From the NCBI RefSeq assembly GCF_002127325.2, contig NC_035437.2, positions 173,386,530 through 173,450,529 of the forward strand: a stretch of DNA of 64,000 nt, in the 5' to 3' direction. The position numbers were made by a program, and so were the translations under genes. Under the pieces are notes generated by a model, which saw only the letters and a program-made list of their open reading frames with translations, did not search any database and was not told the DNA's origin. Shown piece after piece: positions 1 through 14,259 of this stretch (position 1 is the first letter of the stretch; every line of letters starts with the position of its first letter). This stretch comes from Helianthus annuus (taxonomy: Eukaryota > Streptophyta > Magnoliopsida > Asterales > Asteraceae).

Positions 1-1
1 G

Positions 2-1969
2 CAGAAAGAAAAGAAGTTTGATTGGGGAATCAAACAGGAAGAAGCATTCCAGATATTGAAAGATAAGCTCTGCAATGCGCCAATCTTAGCACTACCAGAA
101 AGTACAGATGATTTCGTGGTATACTGTGACGCCTCACGCCAAGGTTTGGGTTGCGTGTTGATGCAACGTCAAAAGGTTATTGCTTACGCATCGCGTCAAT
201 TGAAAGTGCACGAAAAGAACTATACCACACATGATTTGGAACTTGGCGCAGTGGTTTTTGCTTTAAAGATCTGGAGACACTACCTATATGGTACGAAGTG
301 TATAATCTTCACAGATCATAAGAGCCTACAACACATATTCAACCAGAAGGAGCTGAATATGAGGCAGAGACGTTGGGTTGAGTTGTTAAATGATTACGAC
401 TGCGAGATAAAGTATCATCCAGGGAAGGCGAATGTGGTCGCCGATGCCCTAAGTCGAAAGGAGAGGATCAAGCCCATAAGGGTTAGGGCTTTAGAGATGA
501 TTATCCAAACCGATCTTTCCTTGCGCATTCGTGCCGCGCAAAAAGAAGCTCTTAAGGAAAGAAACCTTGAAGAGGAATATCTCCGTGGAATGGAGAAGAA
601 ATTGGTGCCAAACGAGGAAGGAACGTTATGTTTTGAGAAAAGGATTTGGGTTCCTCTGTTTGGAGGTTTAAGGAAGGTTATTTTCGATAAAGCTCACAAA
701 TCGCGGTACTCTATCCACCCTGGAGCGGATAAGATGTACCAGGACCTTAAAGATTACTACTGGTGGCCTAGGATGAAAGGCGATGTGGCTGTTTATGTGA
801 GCAAGTGTTTAACATGCGCTAAGGTGAAAGCGGAATACCAGAAGCCTTCGGGACTTCTGCAACAACCTGAAATTCCCAAGTGGAAGTGGGAACAAATCTC
901 AATGGATTTTATTACAAAGTTACCAAGAACGCCAAGAGGCCATGACACTATTTGGGTAATAGTGGATCGATTAACGAAGTCAGCGCACTTCTTACCTATC
1001 AGAGAGAAGGATAATACGAGCAAGTTGGCCAAAATTTACATGAGAGAGATTGTTACACGCCATGGAGTACCTCTCTCAATCATCTCCGATAGAGACGGAA
1101 GGTTCGTATCAAGGATTTGGCAATCCTTCCAAGAAGCTTTTGGCTCGCAATTGAATATGAGCACCGCGTTTCACCCACAGACCGACGGGCAAAGCGAACG
1201 GACGATACAGACTTTGGAAGACATGCTGAGAGCGTGTGTTATGGATTTGGGCGGTAGCTGGGATAAACATTTGCCACTGGTCGAATTTTCATACAACAAC
1301 AGCTACCACACCAGTATTGGTGCCGCGTCATTCGAAGCTTTATATGGGCGCAAGTGCAGATCGCCGCTTTGTTGGTCTGACGCAGGTGATAGACAGCTGG
1401 TTGGTCCTGATATGGTCCAGGAAACCACGGATAAGATCGCACAAATCCGAGATCGCATCAAGGCGGCTCGTGATCGTCAAAAGTGTTACGCGGATCGAAG
1501 AAGAAAACCTCTAGAGTTTGAGGTAGGTGATATGGTTTTGTTGAAGGTATCACCCTGGAAGGGTGTGGCACGCTTCGGGAAGCGTGGAAAGTTGAATCCG
1601 CGGTATATAGGTCCGTTCAGAACTTTGGAAGGAATTGGGCTAGTAGCATACAAGCTGGACTTACCTGCTGAACTGAATGGTGTTCACGATACATTCCACG
1701 TATCAAATTTAAGGAAGAGTCCAACTCAAGATACCGTTTTCATTCCTACCGACGAAATTCATGTTGACGACACGCTCCACTTCGTTGAAGAACCCGTTGA
1801 GGTTACGGATTGGAAAGTGAACAAGACCCGCCAGAGCAGTGTCAAGCTCGTCAAGGTTCGTTGGAATGCCAGACCTGGTCCTGAATACACCTGGGAGCGT
1901 GAGGACCGGATGCAAGAGAAATACCCCCACGTATTCCCCAAGAACCCTGCATCTATAAGCAGAACTTAA
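2..1969 (+). CDS. Ty3/gypsy (Tekay-like chromovirus) Pol, 3' part: RNase H, integrase, chromodomain-like tail
   Basis: Open from base 2 to a TAA at 1967-1969; the 5' part (gag, protease, RT) lies outside the window. Numbering from the TTG at 56: RNase H about residues 15-135 with acidic residues D25, E62, D87 and D130; integrase zinc finger H214, H221, C251, C254; integrase core D284, D345, E381; then a GPY/F-like region (WKGV...RYIGPF) and a chromodomain-like tail (VKVRW...PEYTWERED) near 585-625. These domains and their order are those of chromoviruses of the Tekay/Del type (family knowledge). Integrase inserts the cDNA copy, and the chromodomain-like tail probably guides targeting. No stop or frameshift is visible, so this part is intact. 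Its own polypurine tract and LTR follow directly. Confidence 0.93.
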   Translation, partial: QKEKKFDWGIKQEEAFQILKDKLCNAPILALPESTDDFVVYCDASRQGLGCVLMQRQKVIAYASRQLKVHEKNYTTHDLELGAVVFALKIWRHYLYGTKCIIFTDHKSLQHIFNQKELNMRQRRWVELLNDYDCEIKYHPGKANVVADALSRKERIKPIRVRALEMIIQTDLSLRIRAAQKEALKERNLEEEYLRGMEKKLVPNEEGTLCFEKRIWVPLFGGLRKVIFDKAHKSRYSIHPGADKMYQDLKDYYWWPRMKGDVAVYVSKCLTCAKVKAEYQKPSGLLQQPEIPKWKWEQISMDFITKLPRTPRGHDTIWVIVDRLTKSAHFLPIREKDNTSKLAKIYMREIVTRHGVPLSIISDRDGRFVSRIWQSFQEAFGSQLNMSTAFHPQTDGQSERTIQTLEDMLRACVMDLGGSWDKHLPLVEFSYNNSYHTSIGAASFEALYGRKCRSPLCWSDAGDRQLVGPDMVQETTDKIAQIRDRIKAARDRQKCYADRRRKPLEFEVGDMVLLKVSPWKGVARFGKRGKLNPRYIGPFRTLEGIGLVAYKLDLPAELNGVHDTFHVSNLRKSPTQDTVFIPTDEIHVDDTLHFVEEPVEVTDWKVNKTRQSSVKLVKVRWNARPGPEYTWEREDRMQEKYPHVFPKNPASISRT

Positions 1970-1990
1970 AATTTCGGGACGAAATTTTTC

Positions 1991-2004
1991 TAACGGGGGG
2001 AGAA
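1991..2004 (+). other. polypurine tract of the first gypsy element
   Basis: The G-run TAACGGGGGGAGAA directly precedes the TG that opens the LTR. It follows the AATTTCGGGACGAAATT motif that is typical just after the stop codon of such elements. It would prime plus-strand DNA synthesis during reverse transcription. Confidence 0.75.
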
Positions 2005-5000
2005 TGTGACAACCCTCACTAAACCAGGTATCCGTACGACTTAATTAATAATTAATTACTGCTTAATTACTGTGCTTACTTGAATTTATGGATAAACTGC
2101 TACTTGAATGCTGATACATGTACATACTTGCATCATACTCTATTTACCGTCACTACATTATTTACATGCTGAACCTTAGTGACAAACATGATGCACAAAA
2201 GCACAGTAGCACAATGAACGGATAACCTATTGAACGTGCTGTCATAACTAGCACCAGGCAGATACTGCCTCTAAGGCCTGTATGAGCCCGAGATAGTTAA
2301 CTACACTAATAGTGAGTGTGAAGATACAAGGGTTGTAGAACTGCGTCTCTAGGAACAAGTTACAGTGATCGGATGTGCCTAAAACGTACTCTAAGTACAA
2401 AATTCAGCACATTAACTAAAAATTCAGCATTTGGTTAACTCATAAAGTGCCAAAACATGAGAAGAATGTTACTAGACACTTTCCAAAGTGTCGGGAGTAA
2501 GTTGTGTAACTAAAAATAATAATAACGACACTTTAAAGCTTTGTTAAACGCTTTAACGGATTACTATCCAACCGAACAACCGGACTAGACCCGGAACAAA
2601 AAAATATTGCCATTTACATTGTTTGTCTTTTTCTGAGCCAGTTAGGGTCCCCGAATACCCTAACACCCACTGTAATACACAACACACTAGTAACCGGGTT
2701 AATCCCTAAACTAACTAAACTAACCTAACTACATGCTAACTAAATGGTTGGATTTGAACTAAGCTACCCCCCCCCCCCCCTAACCAAACCGTCCCCCAAG
2801 AGGGGACACCCTTGTACCATTTGTGATTAAATTAATCACCCTTGTCTCATATCAAGAAAACACATGATCCATTGGGTAATTTACTTGATAATTGTCTATA
2901 AGAACAAGAGTCTACACATCATGATCATCCAACACTTCACAACTCACAACAACACTCCCTCTCTCTCTCTCAAGAAGCTACGGCCGAACACCCCTATCCA
3001 TCCATCAATTTTTTCGAGTTTTGTTCAAGCATTCCAAGATCACACAAGTGTTAAGGATCATACCCGAGGAGGCTTGGTGCATTCGGAAGGCGAAGGACCT
3101 CACCTCATTGCTTTTATCCACTCATTTTGCGTCTAGATTCTTCCCCAGCCTCGAGCTAGTAGTAAGTTACTATAATCACCTTCTCGAACTATTTTAAGAT
3201 GGTTAAAATGATTTGTAACGGTTAAAACTCGTAAACATACAAGATGAAGTGTAAAAGTCTACTAAAAATGCTAGTAATGGTGGTTAAAAGCTTGAATGTT
3301 GTGTAAATCTTGTAGTATTTGATTTGTGTAGTTATTTAGGCCCGATCTATGTTGTGGTAGCTCGGATCATCGTTTAACCCGGATTGGTCATGATCATGGA
3401 TCATGACATAAAGCTTGTTTAAGTGTAACAAGGGTTAAATGATGAAACTCTACCACACGCGAAACTTGAACTTGTGTAAAATGATTTTTCTTACAAAATA
3501 GTGTCTAAAACTAGTAGATCTACGGATCTACAAGCGGTATTCTCAAAGAACCAAGTATCAAAGAAATCATATTTTCTAAAGCCGGATCTTACATGAACAA
3601 GAATGATTTTTAAACACACAAGTGTGTAAACACTTGTGTGACACCAAGTTTCGACAAAGAACTAGTTTTGTCAAAATTTTACAATAAGTTGTAAAGATGG
3701 AATTTCTTTAAAAACGAGGTTTTCATGAAACCGGATTGATTTGTATAAAGATCCACTAAAAGTAATGGGATTTACTTCATAGTTTTGAAAAACTACAAGT
3801 TCATGTAATTTTTGGCGATTTACATATTTATTGACTAGTTTGTTGCTCTGAACGCTGTTTTGATTGAATGAGAAAATTGTTGGTTTGAATTATAAAAGAA
3901 AATGATACGCTTGAAAGCGTGGCCACCTCCAGTTACAGGGGAGACTCAGGCGAAATTTTTCCAAAAAACCTAACACTTAGAATTATTGTCACTACAAGTG
4001 TTAGAAATACTTTTCGACTTGTTTTCAAATTATAGATTTCGCCACGACTTTATTTACAAAATATCGGAGGTGGGATTTCACAAAATAAAACTTGGTAAAT
4101 ATATATTTAGTAAATATATTTTACATAACGTCACTTGTTATGTGTTTATGATTATTTTGTGAAGTACACAAATATTATTTTTAGGGTAAAAATAATATTA
4201 TCGAATGTTAACGAATCCAAAATAATACGAACGCTTTCACGATAAATATATAAGTTACACCGGTAATTATTATTACCACTCGATCGTTAAAACGTAACTT
4301 ACGCATTTTAAGAAAATATGACTGAACGCGTATTTTGTCAAGGTATTATTTTGGGAAAATTTTATGTAATAGAAAATATAATATTTTTGAGAAGAATATT
4401 TATATTTTGGAGTTAGAAATAAAATATATTTTAAGTGAGACTTAATAATATATTTCGAACACACATGTATTAAATCCCCCATCCTTGGGAAGGAAAATGA
4501 TTACCAAGTATTTACTAAATGTAAACACGAAATAGTTGTCTAACTATTTCCCAAAAACTTAAACCATAAAGCTAAGGCACGGCCGTCCGTCTAATAGAGC
4601 TAGTACGTGTAGGTCGTCGCACAGCTGCTTGAGCAGGAGATATACTTGGTAGAGACGCACCACTGTGAGTTCATGTCCCCCTTTTCTCTTAACTGTTTTC
4701 AGTTTTTAAACTGCGGGGGTGAAATACATGTTACTATGATTACAAGTACTTTATACATGGTATGGTTAGCGTAAGGAGGTTTACTACTTAGATCATGTGA
4801 GTGGGTAGGCGGAAACTTTAGGCCATTAATCCTCATGGTAGGACCGAGGGACAGGAGCGGTAGATCTATCTGGGTGTAGCGAGCCCAGCCCCAGGCCAAA
4901 CAAGAAACGGACCTCGGGGTGACTTTGTGCCCAACGCATAAATCCGCTAGGTTTGAGTCTTCCTACTTGTACTTCACACATATCAATGGCCTTGCAAACC

Positions 5001-5454
5001 ATTGGTGATCTCTTTTTCCTTATTTGCTACATACCAGGATTTTATACATACAAAGGTTTATTTACTCACTTACACATGAACTCGCTCAACATTATTGTTG
5101 ATTTTTCAACTTACATGTATTTCAGGGAATTAAAGGATCTGGCGCGGTATGACACGTTTTCCCGCTGCACTAGTTATGAGGTCATCCGGGTTTAGGGGAT
5201 GTGACTCTTTCCTGGACAAGTCACAGTCCTTAAACTATGTTTATGTCATGTTGATGTTTGTGTCTGTTGAACATTGTTTATGTTGTTAGGATGTGTTTCC
5301 GTTAAGACAATGTTGTTATATTTGGTTTTTTTAAAACTTAATCCTATGGATGATCTTGCATGGTTTTTATTTCATATAGCTTTGTTATGGTTAAGCTATG
5401 GTATTAAGAAGTCACACCAAATTAACCACGCTTCCGCAAAGCCAGGGTGTGACA
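2005..5454 (+). repeat. 3' LTR of the first gypsy element (about 3.45 kb)
   Basis: Starts TGTGACAACC after the polypurine tract and ends GGGTGTGACA at 5454, giving TG...CA ends with the inner bases TGTGAC/GTGACA. The length is long but within the range seen for Tekay-like elements. A pyrimidine-rich CT stretch and a TATAAG at about 2896-2901 suggest that transcription starts near 2900. A C-run lies at about 2767-2780. The small reading frames inside (for example 2864-3136) have no recognisable product. The 5' LTR is outside the window, so neither age nor TSD can be judged. Confidence 0.8.
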
Positions 5455-6195
5455 TTTTTTACATTTTGTTTAAACCATCTATAGTTTTTAAAATTTTTCA
5501 TTTTTAAACCATTTGTTTTTTTCTAATTCGTTTGTCTTTTAAAATCTTTTAAACACTTCATTTTATACCATTATTTTTAAAATTATTTATTTTTAAACAT
5601 TTTTAAACAACTCACTTTTTTAAGTCATTCATTTTTTAAGTTTTACAAAACAACGTGTATAAAAACAAAAGAAATGTAAGATTTGAAAAAAAAAGAATTA
5701 TTCAAATAAAAAATTTGCAAAAGATCGTTCATTTTTCAAACTTTTTTTAGAGGGTTCATTTCTTTTTCAAATCTTTCATTTCTTTGGGCTGTTTGTTTAT
5801 CCAAAATTCGTTATTTTTAACCATACGTTTATTAAATTCATGCGTTTTTTAGTATCTTACACTTGTTAACTTATATTTTTTAAAGTTTTATTTTTTTATA
5901 AACGTCCTTTTTTTAATCTTCAATTTTTGAAATCGTTCGTTTAAAAATCGATCGTTTTTAAATTCCTTTGATATTTGAAATCATTCATATTTTGAAGTTC
6001 TTTTTCTCTAACGGCTATAAGTAAACTGAATACAAAGTTTTAAAAATGAACGATTTGAAAAACGGTTCTAAAAGGAATGGTTTAAAAAGAAACACTTTTA
6101 AAACTAATGACTTAAAAAAGTGAGTTGTTTAACAATGTTTAAAAATAAATGATTTTAAAAAGAATGGTATAAAATGAATCATTTAAAAAATTAAA
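5455..6195. other. AT-rich region with degenerate inverted arms
   Basis: No gene. The stretch is made of many TTTTTAAA/TTTAAAAA-like words. About 5540-5640 matches the reverse complement of about 6100-6190 (for example TTTATACCATT and AACAACTCACTTTTTTAAG against their complements), so it can fold as a large imperfect hairpin. It is probably an old foldback element, partly separated by the MULE-type insertion that begins at 6196. Confidence 0.5.
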
Positions 6196-6678
6196 GAGTA
6201 AACTGCCATTTTGGTCCCTGTGGTTTGGGCACTTTTGCCATTTTAGTCCAAATCTCAAACTTTTTAAATCTGGGTCCCTGTGGTTTCACTTTTATTGCCA
6301 TTTTGGTCCAAAATCCAAAAACCCACCATTTTGACTGTTGAAACCTGGTTGTTTTGTCCTTTGTGCAGGGGCATTTTGGTCATTTGATTTTAATATAACA
6401 TAATATAATAAACACAGAGATTTCTCACCACTCTCCAGAGATTTATCCGATCATCATCATCTTACCAAAACCAGATTTCTCCGATAAAACACCACCTGCC
6501 ACACCCTCTCGCACCACCACCCCCACCCCCACCACCACCTGCCACCACCCTCTCGCACCAGCACCACCACATCACCGGCGTCATTAATCATTCAAAAAAC
6601 CCTAACCTAATGATGGATCTCCTTCTCGATTTGCCACCGTCGTTATGTCCAAAACCACCCCGTCTCCACCAAACTCTG

Positions 6679-6711
<33 letters not shown>

Positions 6712-7446
6712 AATACCCACCTAATGATGGATCTCCTTATCGTCTCCACCAAACGCTTCAGTTGTTCCTGATACTGCAACAAATAGAAAATAATGATTGT
6801 ATTGGAACCATTAGAAAATTGATGCTTACTAGGAGTTTTTGGAGGATGAATAACTGATGCGAGAGATGATGTGGTGGTTCGAGCCCTAATTAGACGAAAA
6901 CATCCCATTGCGTTCGCCATTGCTTAGCAGGAGTACAACTAAGAAATTGTTGGCTTCATGATTTCATCTTCAATGCCACACCGCCACCGCCTACCTTTCA
7001 CAAACCCTAGAACGAGTTTAGAGAGAGAAAGAGAGGGTAAAAGCTTGGGTTTTAGGTTTTAGAGAGAGAAAGAGGGGGTGTTTTAGATGATGGTCTGCAG
7101 ATGACCACCACACCGCCACCGCCACCGCCATCACCACCACACCGCCACCGCCTACCTTTCACCCTGCAGATCCTCTGTGTTTTAGATGATAGCTCTGTGT
7201 TTGAAGGTTTGGAGAAGAGGTGGAGAAATCTCTGTATTTATTATGTTATATTAAAATCAATGACCAAAATGCCCCTGCACAAAAGGACAAAACAACCAGG
7301 TTTCAACAGTCAAAATGGTGGTTTTGGATTTTGGACCAAAATGGCAATAAAGTGAAACCACAAGGACCCAGATTTAAAAAGTTTGAGATTTGAACTAAAA
7401 TCGGAAAAGTGCCCAAACCACAGGGACCAAAATGGCAGTTAAAAGA
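6196..7446. mobile_element. non-autonomous MULE-type element with long terminal inverted repeats
   Basis: The left arm begins GAGTAAACTGCCATTTTGG and includes GTCCCTGTGGTTTGG. The right arm, about 7300-7440, carries the reverse complement (CCAAACCACAGGGACC, then CCAAAATGGCAGTT). The same TIR family occurs at 58136-58554, where a perfect 9-bp TSD is visible; 9-bp TSDs are a hallmark of Mutator-like elements. The right tip here is degenerate, so no clean TSD is seen. The interior has a CT microsatellite (6680-6710), CCACCACC-rich runs and a direct repeat of CTAATGATGGATCTCCTT (6606 and about 6721). No transposase is present. Confidence 0.72.
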
Positions 7447-8216
7447 CAAACTACTTTAAAAAGAACGATTTTAATAAACAAGCGGTTTAAAAATTAATAA
7501 TTTTAAAAACGAAAGACATTTTAAAAAAAGGTTAAAAAAACAAATGATTTTAAAAACGACGTTTATAAAAAACAAACGCTTATTGAAAATACGTATTTAT
7601 TTGTATATATAAAACATATTTTGTTAAATAATAATGGTGAAAAAACGAAATAATAAAAAAACTTGAGCAATTGCATTAATAATCTATTAAATATTAAGAG
7701 AACTTTGTATTATAAAAAACAACCCCTAAGGTATATAATTACCTAATTACCCTTACAGTTCACTTAAAAAAAAGTAACAAAGTTAGTGTCAGGGGCCAAA
7801 ACCGTTATAAAATGCAAACTCGAGGTTTGATTTGTTAAAAGATTTTTTTTGGGCTAAAAGGGTTAAATTGGCTAAACCACAGGAGCCAAAACAATAATTT
7901 ACTCTAATTATCATTATTGTATTATATTATTATAACTGCCATTAACTTTAATGTTTGATCTTTTAAAAATGCAAGAGAAGTGTTTTATTAAAGAACCATC
8001 TTGATAAATTTTACCAGGATCGAGTTTTTATCAGGGAGTTATTTTGGTATGGAATCGTGAGCTATGACCCTCCTTATCAGCGTCATGTCATCAACTTTTA
8101 ATCCATCATTCAAAACCACTTCTTTAAGGGAGTGGTCATGATCCAAACCACTATTCTCTTATTTTAATTTATTTTTATGAAAAAGAAAAAGAAATATTGA
8201 AAAAGGAAAGAAGACT
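7447..8216. other. AT-rich intergenic DNA, possible MITE remnant
   Basis: No gene seen. The part from 7447 to about 7580 continues the TTTAAAAA-type sequence found left of the MULE element. At about 7860-7910, GGCTAAACCACAGGAGCC...TTTACTCT resembles the outer TIR of the 6196 family and may be a decayed arm. Confidence 0.35.
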
Positions 8217-8250
8217 CATGGTTGTCATGGTTTAATCCATGACAACCATG
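8217..8250. repeat. perfect 14-bp stem hairpin
   Basis: CATGGTTGTCATGG (8217-8230), loop TTTAAT, then CCATGACAACCATG (8237-8250). The stem is perfectly complementary. It lies in AT-rich DNA with no gene within 3 kb, so it is probably the centre of a small foldback element. Confidence 0.7.
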
Positions 8251-8641
8251 GTGGATGGGGTAAGAGGGTGGAGTAACAATCCATTAATAGTCCGACGTGG
8301 CGATTGATAACTTAATCCATGCCCCCCACACCTTTCAGCCTTACATACGATTTATGCAAACACAAACATAAAATTGCAAGTTTACAAAATTACCTTGTTG
8401 TAATGATGAGCTTGACATGTACGAATAGAAGGAGTGGCAGAGCTTGATCAAAAGTTTCGCGAGAAGGGGGATCCTATATAATTTTAAAATTTTTAGAACG
8501 AAAAATCAGAAATTTTACACTTCTAACCAAACATGGGGGTGCACCCTCGGTTCCCACTAAGCTGCGCCACTGAACAGAAGAACATATGTATGGCCTATAC
8601 ACACACACACACGTAAACATATATAGGGAAAGTGTCAAATA
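8251..8641. other. intergenic, short AC microsatellite
   Basis: No gene seen. A short (AC)n run lies at about 8600-8612. Nothing else stands out. Confidence 0.35.
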
Positions 8642-8857
8642 AAATGTCTCTTAACGTACAATACGTACGAGATGAAATTATAACATGTGTAGTTAGGTTT
8701 ATACATGCGTGATTAGGTTTTTACCCCATGCGTGATTTCTGATTTTGTACATGCGTGATTATGTTCATGCGTGATTTACGGCTTTTTAGCATGCGTGATT
8801 AGGGTTATGATCTCGTGCATAATTTTATCTTGTACGTATCGTACGTTAAGGAATATT
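8642..8857. mobile_element. small TIR element with CATGCGTGATT repeats
   Basis: The ends are about 40-bp imperfect inverted repeats: CTTAACGTACAATACGTACG at the left matches the complement of CGTACGTATCGTACGTTAAG-like sequence at the right, both followed by GAAATTAT/AATTTTA-type sequence. Between them CATGCGTGATT occurs about five times with small changes. No coding capacity. Superfamily not assigned. Confidence 0.6.
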
Positions 8858-9669
8858 GTAGGCTAACTCGCCCCATCATATATAAATTTAAAAAAAAAAT
8901 CATAAAATGCTAAAGTATTGCAAAAGATTAATCATGGAATGGAATAAACATATGAAGTGCATAATCATATTCCGATGATACAAAAAAATAATTTTTTTAA
9001 TTAAAACTCCAATTTCAACAACTATTTTTTAATTTGTTAGATACAAATAATATTAACAAGTTTACAGCAATTACCTAACAAAACAATATTTAGCGAACAA
9101 AAAACGTAAAATACAAAAAAAAAAAAAAAAAAAAAAAAATCTAGAGTTCATCATCGTCGAGTAATCAAAGTGCGTAATTGTTTTTCTCTGAAGTCCGAGA
9201 TGTAGGTACATGTAAAAGCCATTTACATAGGGATGAGATGAGTATCATACCTAGGTACATGTAAAAGCCATTTATATAGGTTTGAGATTAGTATTATACC
9301 GGTTTTCAAAATCTAAAATGAGTAAAAAACACAAAGTGAATATCGTGCTGATTATGGTGGTACAGTAGTGATTCGATGCATGTAGTGCAACTCAAAACAT
9401 ATAAGTTTAAGTCTTAACACGTCAACCTTTTTTCCGGGAGGACAATAATATTTAATTTCATAAGCCTTAATTGTTTACATACAAAATTTAGGATGTTACT
9501 ATCTCCTTGTTGGTTGCACATAAAAGTTTTGCCACCGATTTTTCCTTTTATTAGGCATTAAACAACACGAACCAAAGGCTTGATTTCGAGACCAATAACG
9601 ATACAATGAACAAGAAATCAAAATCTGACACTAGTAATAAAATGAAAACAAAGAACCTTAAAAACCTTA
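8858..9669. other. AT-rich intergenic, poly-A run and 50-bp tandem duplication
   Basis: No gene. A run of about 23 A lies at 9117-9139. At 9202-9300 a unit of about 50 bp (core GGTACATGTAAAAGCCATTT) is present twice in tandem with several differences. Confidence 0.5.
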
Positions 9670-9993
9670 GGGTGAAGGGAGTGGTTACCTATTTGGAATA
9701 GGTAAACTCCCAATTCACCCAATCAGACAGTGTCACATCAATTTACCTATTTTGTTTACTTAATGCTCAAAAACGTTGACGATGGTTTACCTATCTTGGA
9801 TTAGGTAAACTATTATTTAAAAAAAAAAACATAATAAATGAAACCATCCAATCATCAGTAAACCTTCACTTTCCCCTCATCGGTAAACCTTCACCGATTC
9901 CTTCCCTTCACCGATCGGTAAACACCATCGGCGGCGGTGTTACCGATCGGTAACCGCTTACCGATGGTGTTTACCGCACCACTCCGCTCACCC
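9670..9993. mobile_element. Tourist-like (PIF/Harbinger) MITE
   Basis: 324 bp. The left end GGGTGAAGGGAGTGG mirrors the right end CCACTCCGCTCACCC, and both sides carry TTA (9667-9669 and 9994-9996). A TTA target duplication with TIRs of this kind is typical of PIF/Harbinger MITEs. Inside, GGTAAAC/GTTTACC occurs many times in both directions. No coding capacity. Confidence 0.82.
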
Positions 9994-10187
9994 TTATGTG
10001 ACGAGAATCAAGGGTGTGTGAGAGAGAGAGAGAGAGAGAGAAAGGAAAGTGTAGCAAGTGTGTAAGAAGCCATCAAGTATTGCCACGTGTCCTACAGGAG
10101 CGAGGGTAAATATGTCCAAATTTTTTTTAACAAAACAAATATCTAGGTAGAAAATTTGCAAACCCACCCCCCCCCCCCCCGCGTCCC

Positions 10188-10526
10188 CCACTTGTGGCCT
10201 AGTGGTAGGAGACTTGAGTTTTCCAATTGAGACTCAAGTTCAATTCTCATTTGTGTCATATAGGGGTGGATGTTGGGCAATCATGGTGACAAACCCACCG
10301 AGGGGGGTTCGATCCTGAGCCGCACCCCGGTTTTCATCCGGCTGCTACTTCAACGAAGCTTCTCGTGTGGAGGCAGTACGATTCCTGGGGAACGCCGGAA
10401 CCAAGTCTGACTAACCCAGCGCGGATACGGTTAAGACAACGTAGTCTGGGCAGATCTTGGCTAGGGCTACCGTTTAGATGATGTAACATTGAGTTACTCA
10501 AAATGAAAATCAACGGTTAAAAAAAA
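10188..10526 (+). mobile_element. tRNA-derived SINE-like element
   Basis: An A-box-like TGGCCTAGTGG (10195-10205) is followed after about 32 bp by a B-box-like AGTTCAATTCT (10237-10247), as in a pol III promoter. A second B-box-like GGTTCGATCC lies at 10307-10316. A non-tRNA body follows and ends in an A-rich tail near 10526. A C-run precedes the unit, and GCAAAC occurs on both sides as a possible short TSD. A degenerate tRNA gene is less likely because no cloverleaf can be drawn. Confidence 0.55.
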
Positions 10527-11349
10527 CCGCAAACTCATGATGCACTGTTGCATGTACAATACTAACTCGCTATAAATTGGGAATATGGATCCATACACCC
10601 TAAAATTAGGTATTTAACACCATCTTACTTTTTTGCCAAATTAATGAGACAATCAACTAACTTTTTTTTTATCAATGTTAATGAGACAAGTGCTTCTTTT
10701 TTAATACCATCTTGTTTTTCATAGTATTTTATTGAGTACTTTTTTTAGCGCCACCTTATTTTTAATATTAGTTTATTGTTTACTATTTTTGTATGGGAAT
10801 ATGAGTTTTCATTTGTTTATTTATTTATTGAGTTCTTCTTTTGTAGCACCACCCGTGAATTGAATCATGCTGACCACCTGCAAGTCAACTAAAAGGCCTA
10901 ATAAATAAGGTTATGTTCCCCTGTAAATTCTTTAAAAAGAAGTGGTGTATTTGTTGGTAATGGTGTATTAAACCCGTATTTGTAAAATACCAAACTCTTT
11001 ATCAAAACTTATTGTCAAAATTAAGATCCTAACTCTTAAAAATCTAGGGTAATTTCATCCATATACACATATAAAATTATGAATTGAGATATATTTTTTA
11101 CTCTTATTTTAAAATAAATTGTGGTTTCTGAAATCATTAATGTTTGATCTATTCATGTATTTGTCAATTCCAAACTCTTAAATTTTTAATTAAAATCCTG
11201 ATGAACATTAATCTTATTCAAATAACTCATGACAAACCGAGAGTCTTTTGACAACAGACCTCAAGAGTACATTTACATGTAAGATGAAAGACGACTAACA
11301 ACGTTATAAGTAATAATATAACACATATTTAAGAATAACGACTTTCACT
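10527..11349. other. AT-rich intergenic downstream of ADH1 copy A
   Basis: No gene or clear repeat seen. It is the 3' flank of the minus-strand ADH1 gene that ends at 11350, so it holds that gene's 3' UTR and poly(A) region, which I cannot place exactly. Confidence 0.4.
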
Positions 11350-13541
<2,192 letters not shown>

Positions 13542-13636
13542 ACTTTTGTTTGATCGCTGAACAGAGAATATTCTTGGAATGAGATTAATTTGTTTTGATT
13601 ATTGCTTGAGATGAAGATGAGGTCTGAATAAACTGG

Positions 13637-13644
13637 TATTTATA
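13637..13644 (-). promoter_or_regulatory. TATA box of ADH1 copy A
   Basis: TATAAATA on the minus strand, about 96 bp upstream of the ATG. Copy C has the same octamer at nearly the same distance, which supports its function. Confidence 0.8.
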
Positions 13645-13724
13645 GGTTCGAGTGAGAGGATTTGATTTGTGTTTGTTTGTAGAATATACTATAGTAAACA
13701 ATAGGCTACTCCAGAAACAATACT

Positions 13725-13800
13725 AAAAACCAGCCACCAGGTTTTGGTTTTCTATTTGGCTGGTTTTCTTTTGTTCCACGCGTTGACAACTTAAACCCAC
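13725..13800 (-). promoter_or_regulatory. conserved GGTTTT-rich promoter block, copy A (possible anaerobic response region)
   Basis: The plus-strand words CAGCCACCAGGTTTTGG, then TGGTTTTCTTT, then CGTTGACAA recur in the same order upstream of ADH1 copy C. Known plant ADH1 anaerobic response elements combine GT motifs (GGTTT) with GC-type motifs, so the role is a reasonable inference. The block is about 80 bp beyond the TATA box. Confidence 0.6.
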
Positions 13801-14259
13801 CGATTGAACAAAACAACAAATTAGTCATGCATATGGGAGTTTAATTATTATTACTTTATTATCATAACTTTCTACTTAAAATCAGTTCAGGATTAGGCTT
13901 CTAAATTTTATATAGTGTATGTAGATAGAAAATGTTTTTTTTTTTTCCAAGAGAAAAGAACATTTAAAAAAGAGTTTTTTACTGAAATGGTGCTAATATC
14001 AAAAATGAAATCAAAACTAATGCTGGTTCCTAAATTATTTCACAAATACTGCCATTGCCAATAAAAATGGCGATTTTTTTAGAAGGTAGTAGGTTGTGCA
14101 GATTTATCAGGTCTGTGCAGGCTTTTTGCAGGGGAATTCCCAGACCAATCATTGCCCAGGAAGCTTACAGGCATTACCAATCATTGACCTGTACCTTATC
14201 AGCCATTTGAAATGGCGAAAAGCTTTAGTCTGACCATTCAGCCATTAGAAATGGCGAAA

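Noticed and set aside
2864..3136. A 90-codon frame in the first LTR
   Set aside because: Lies in the likely transcribed leader of the LTR; no similarity I recognise.
6588..7355. Frames of 70-110 codons in the MULE-type element
   Set aside because: Built from CT and CCACC simple repeats and TIR sequence. No domain.
10188..10270. A tRNA gene
   Set aside because: A- and B-box-like words are present, but no acceptor stem or cloverleaf can be drawn; a SINE fits better.
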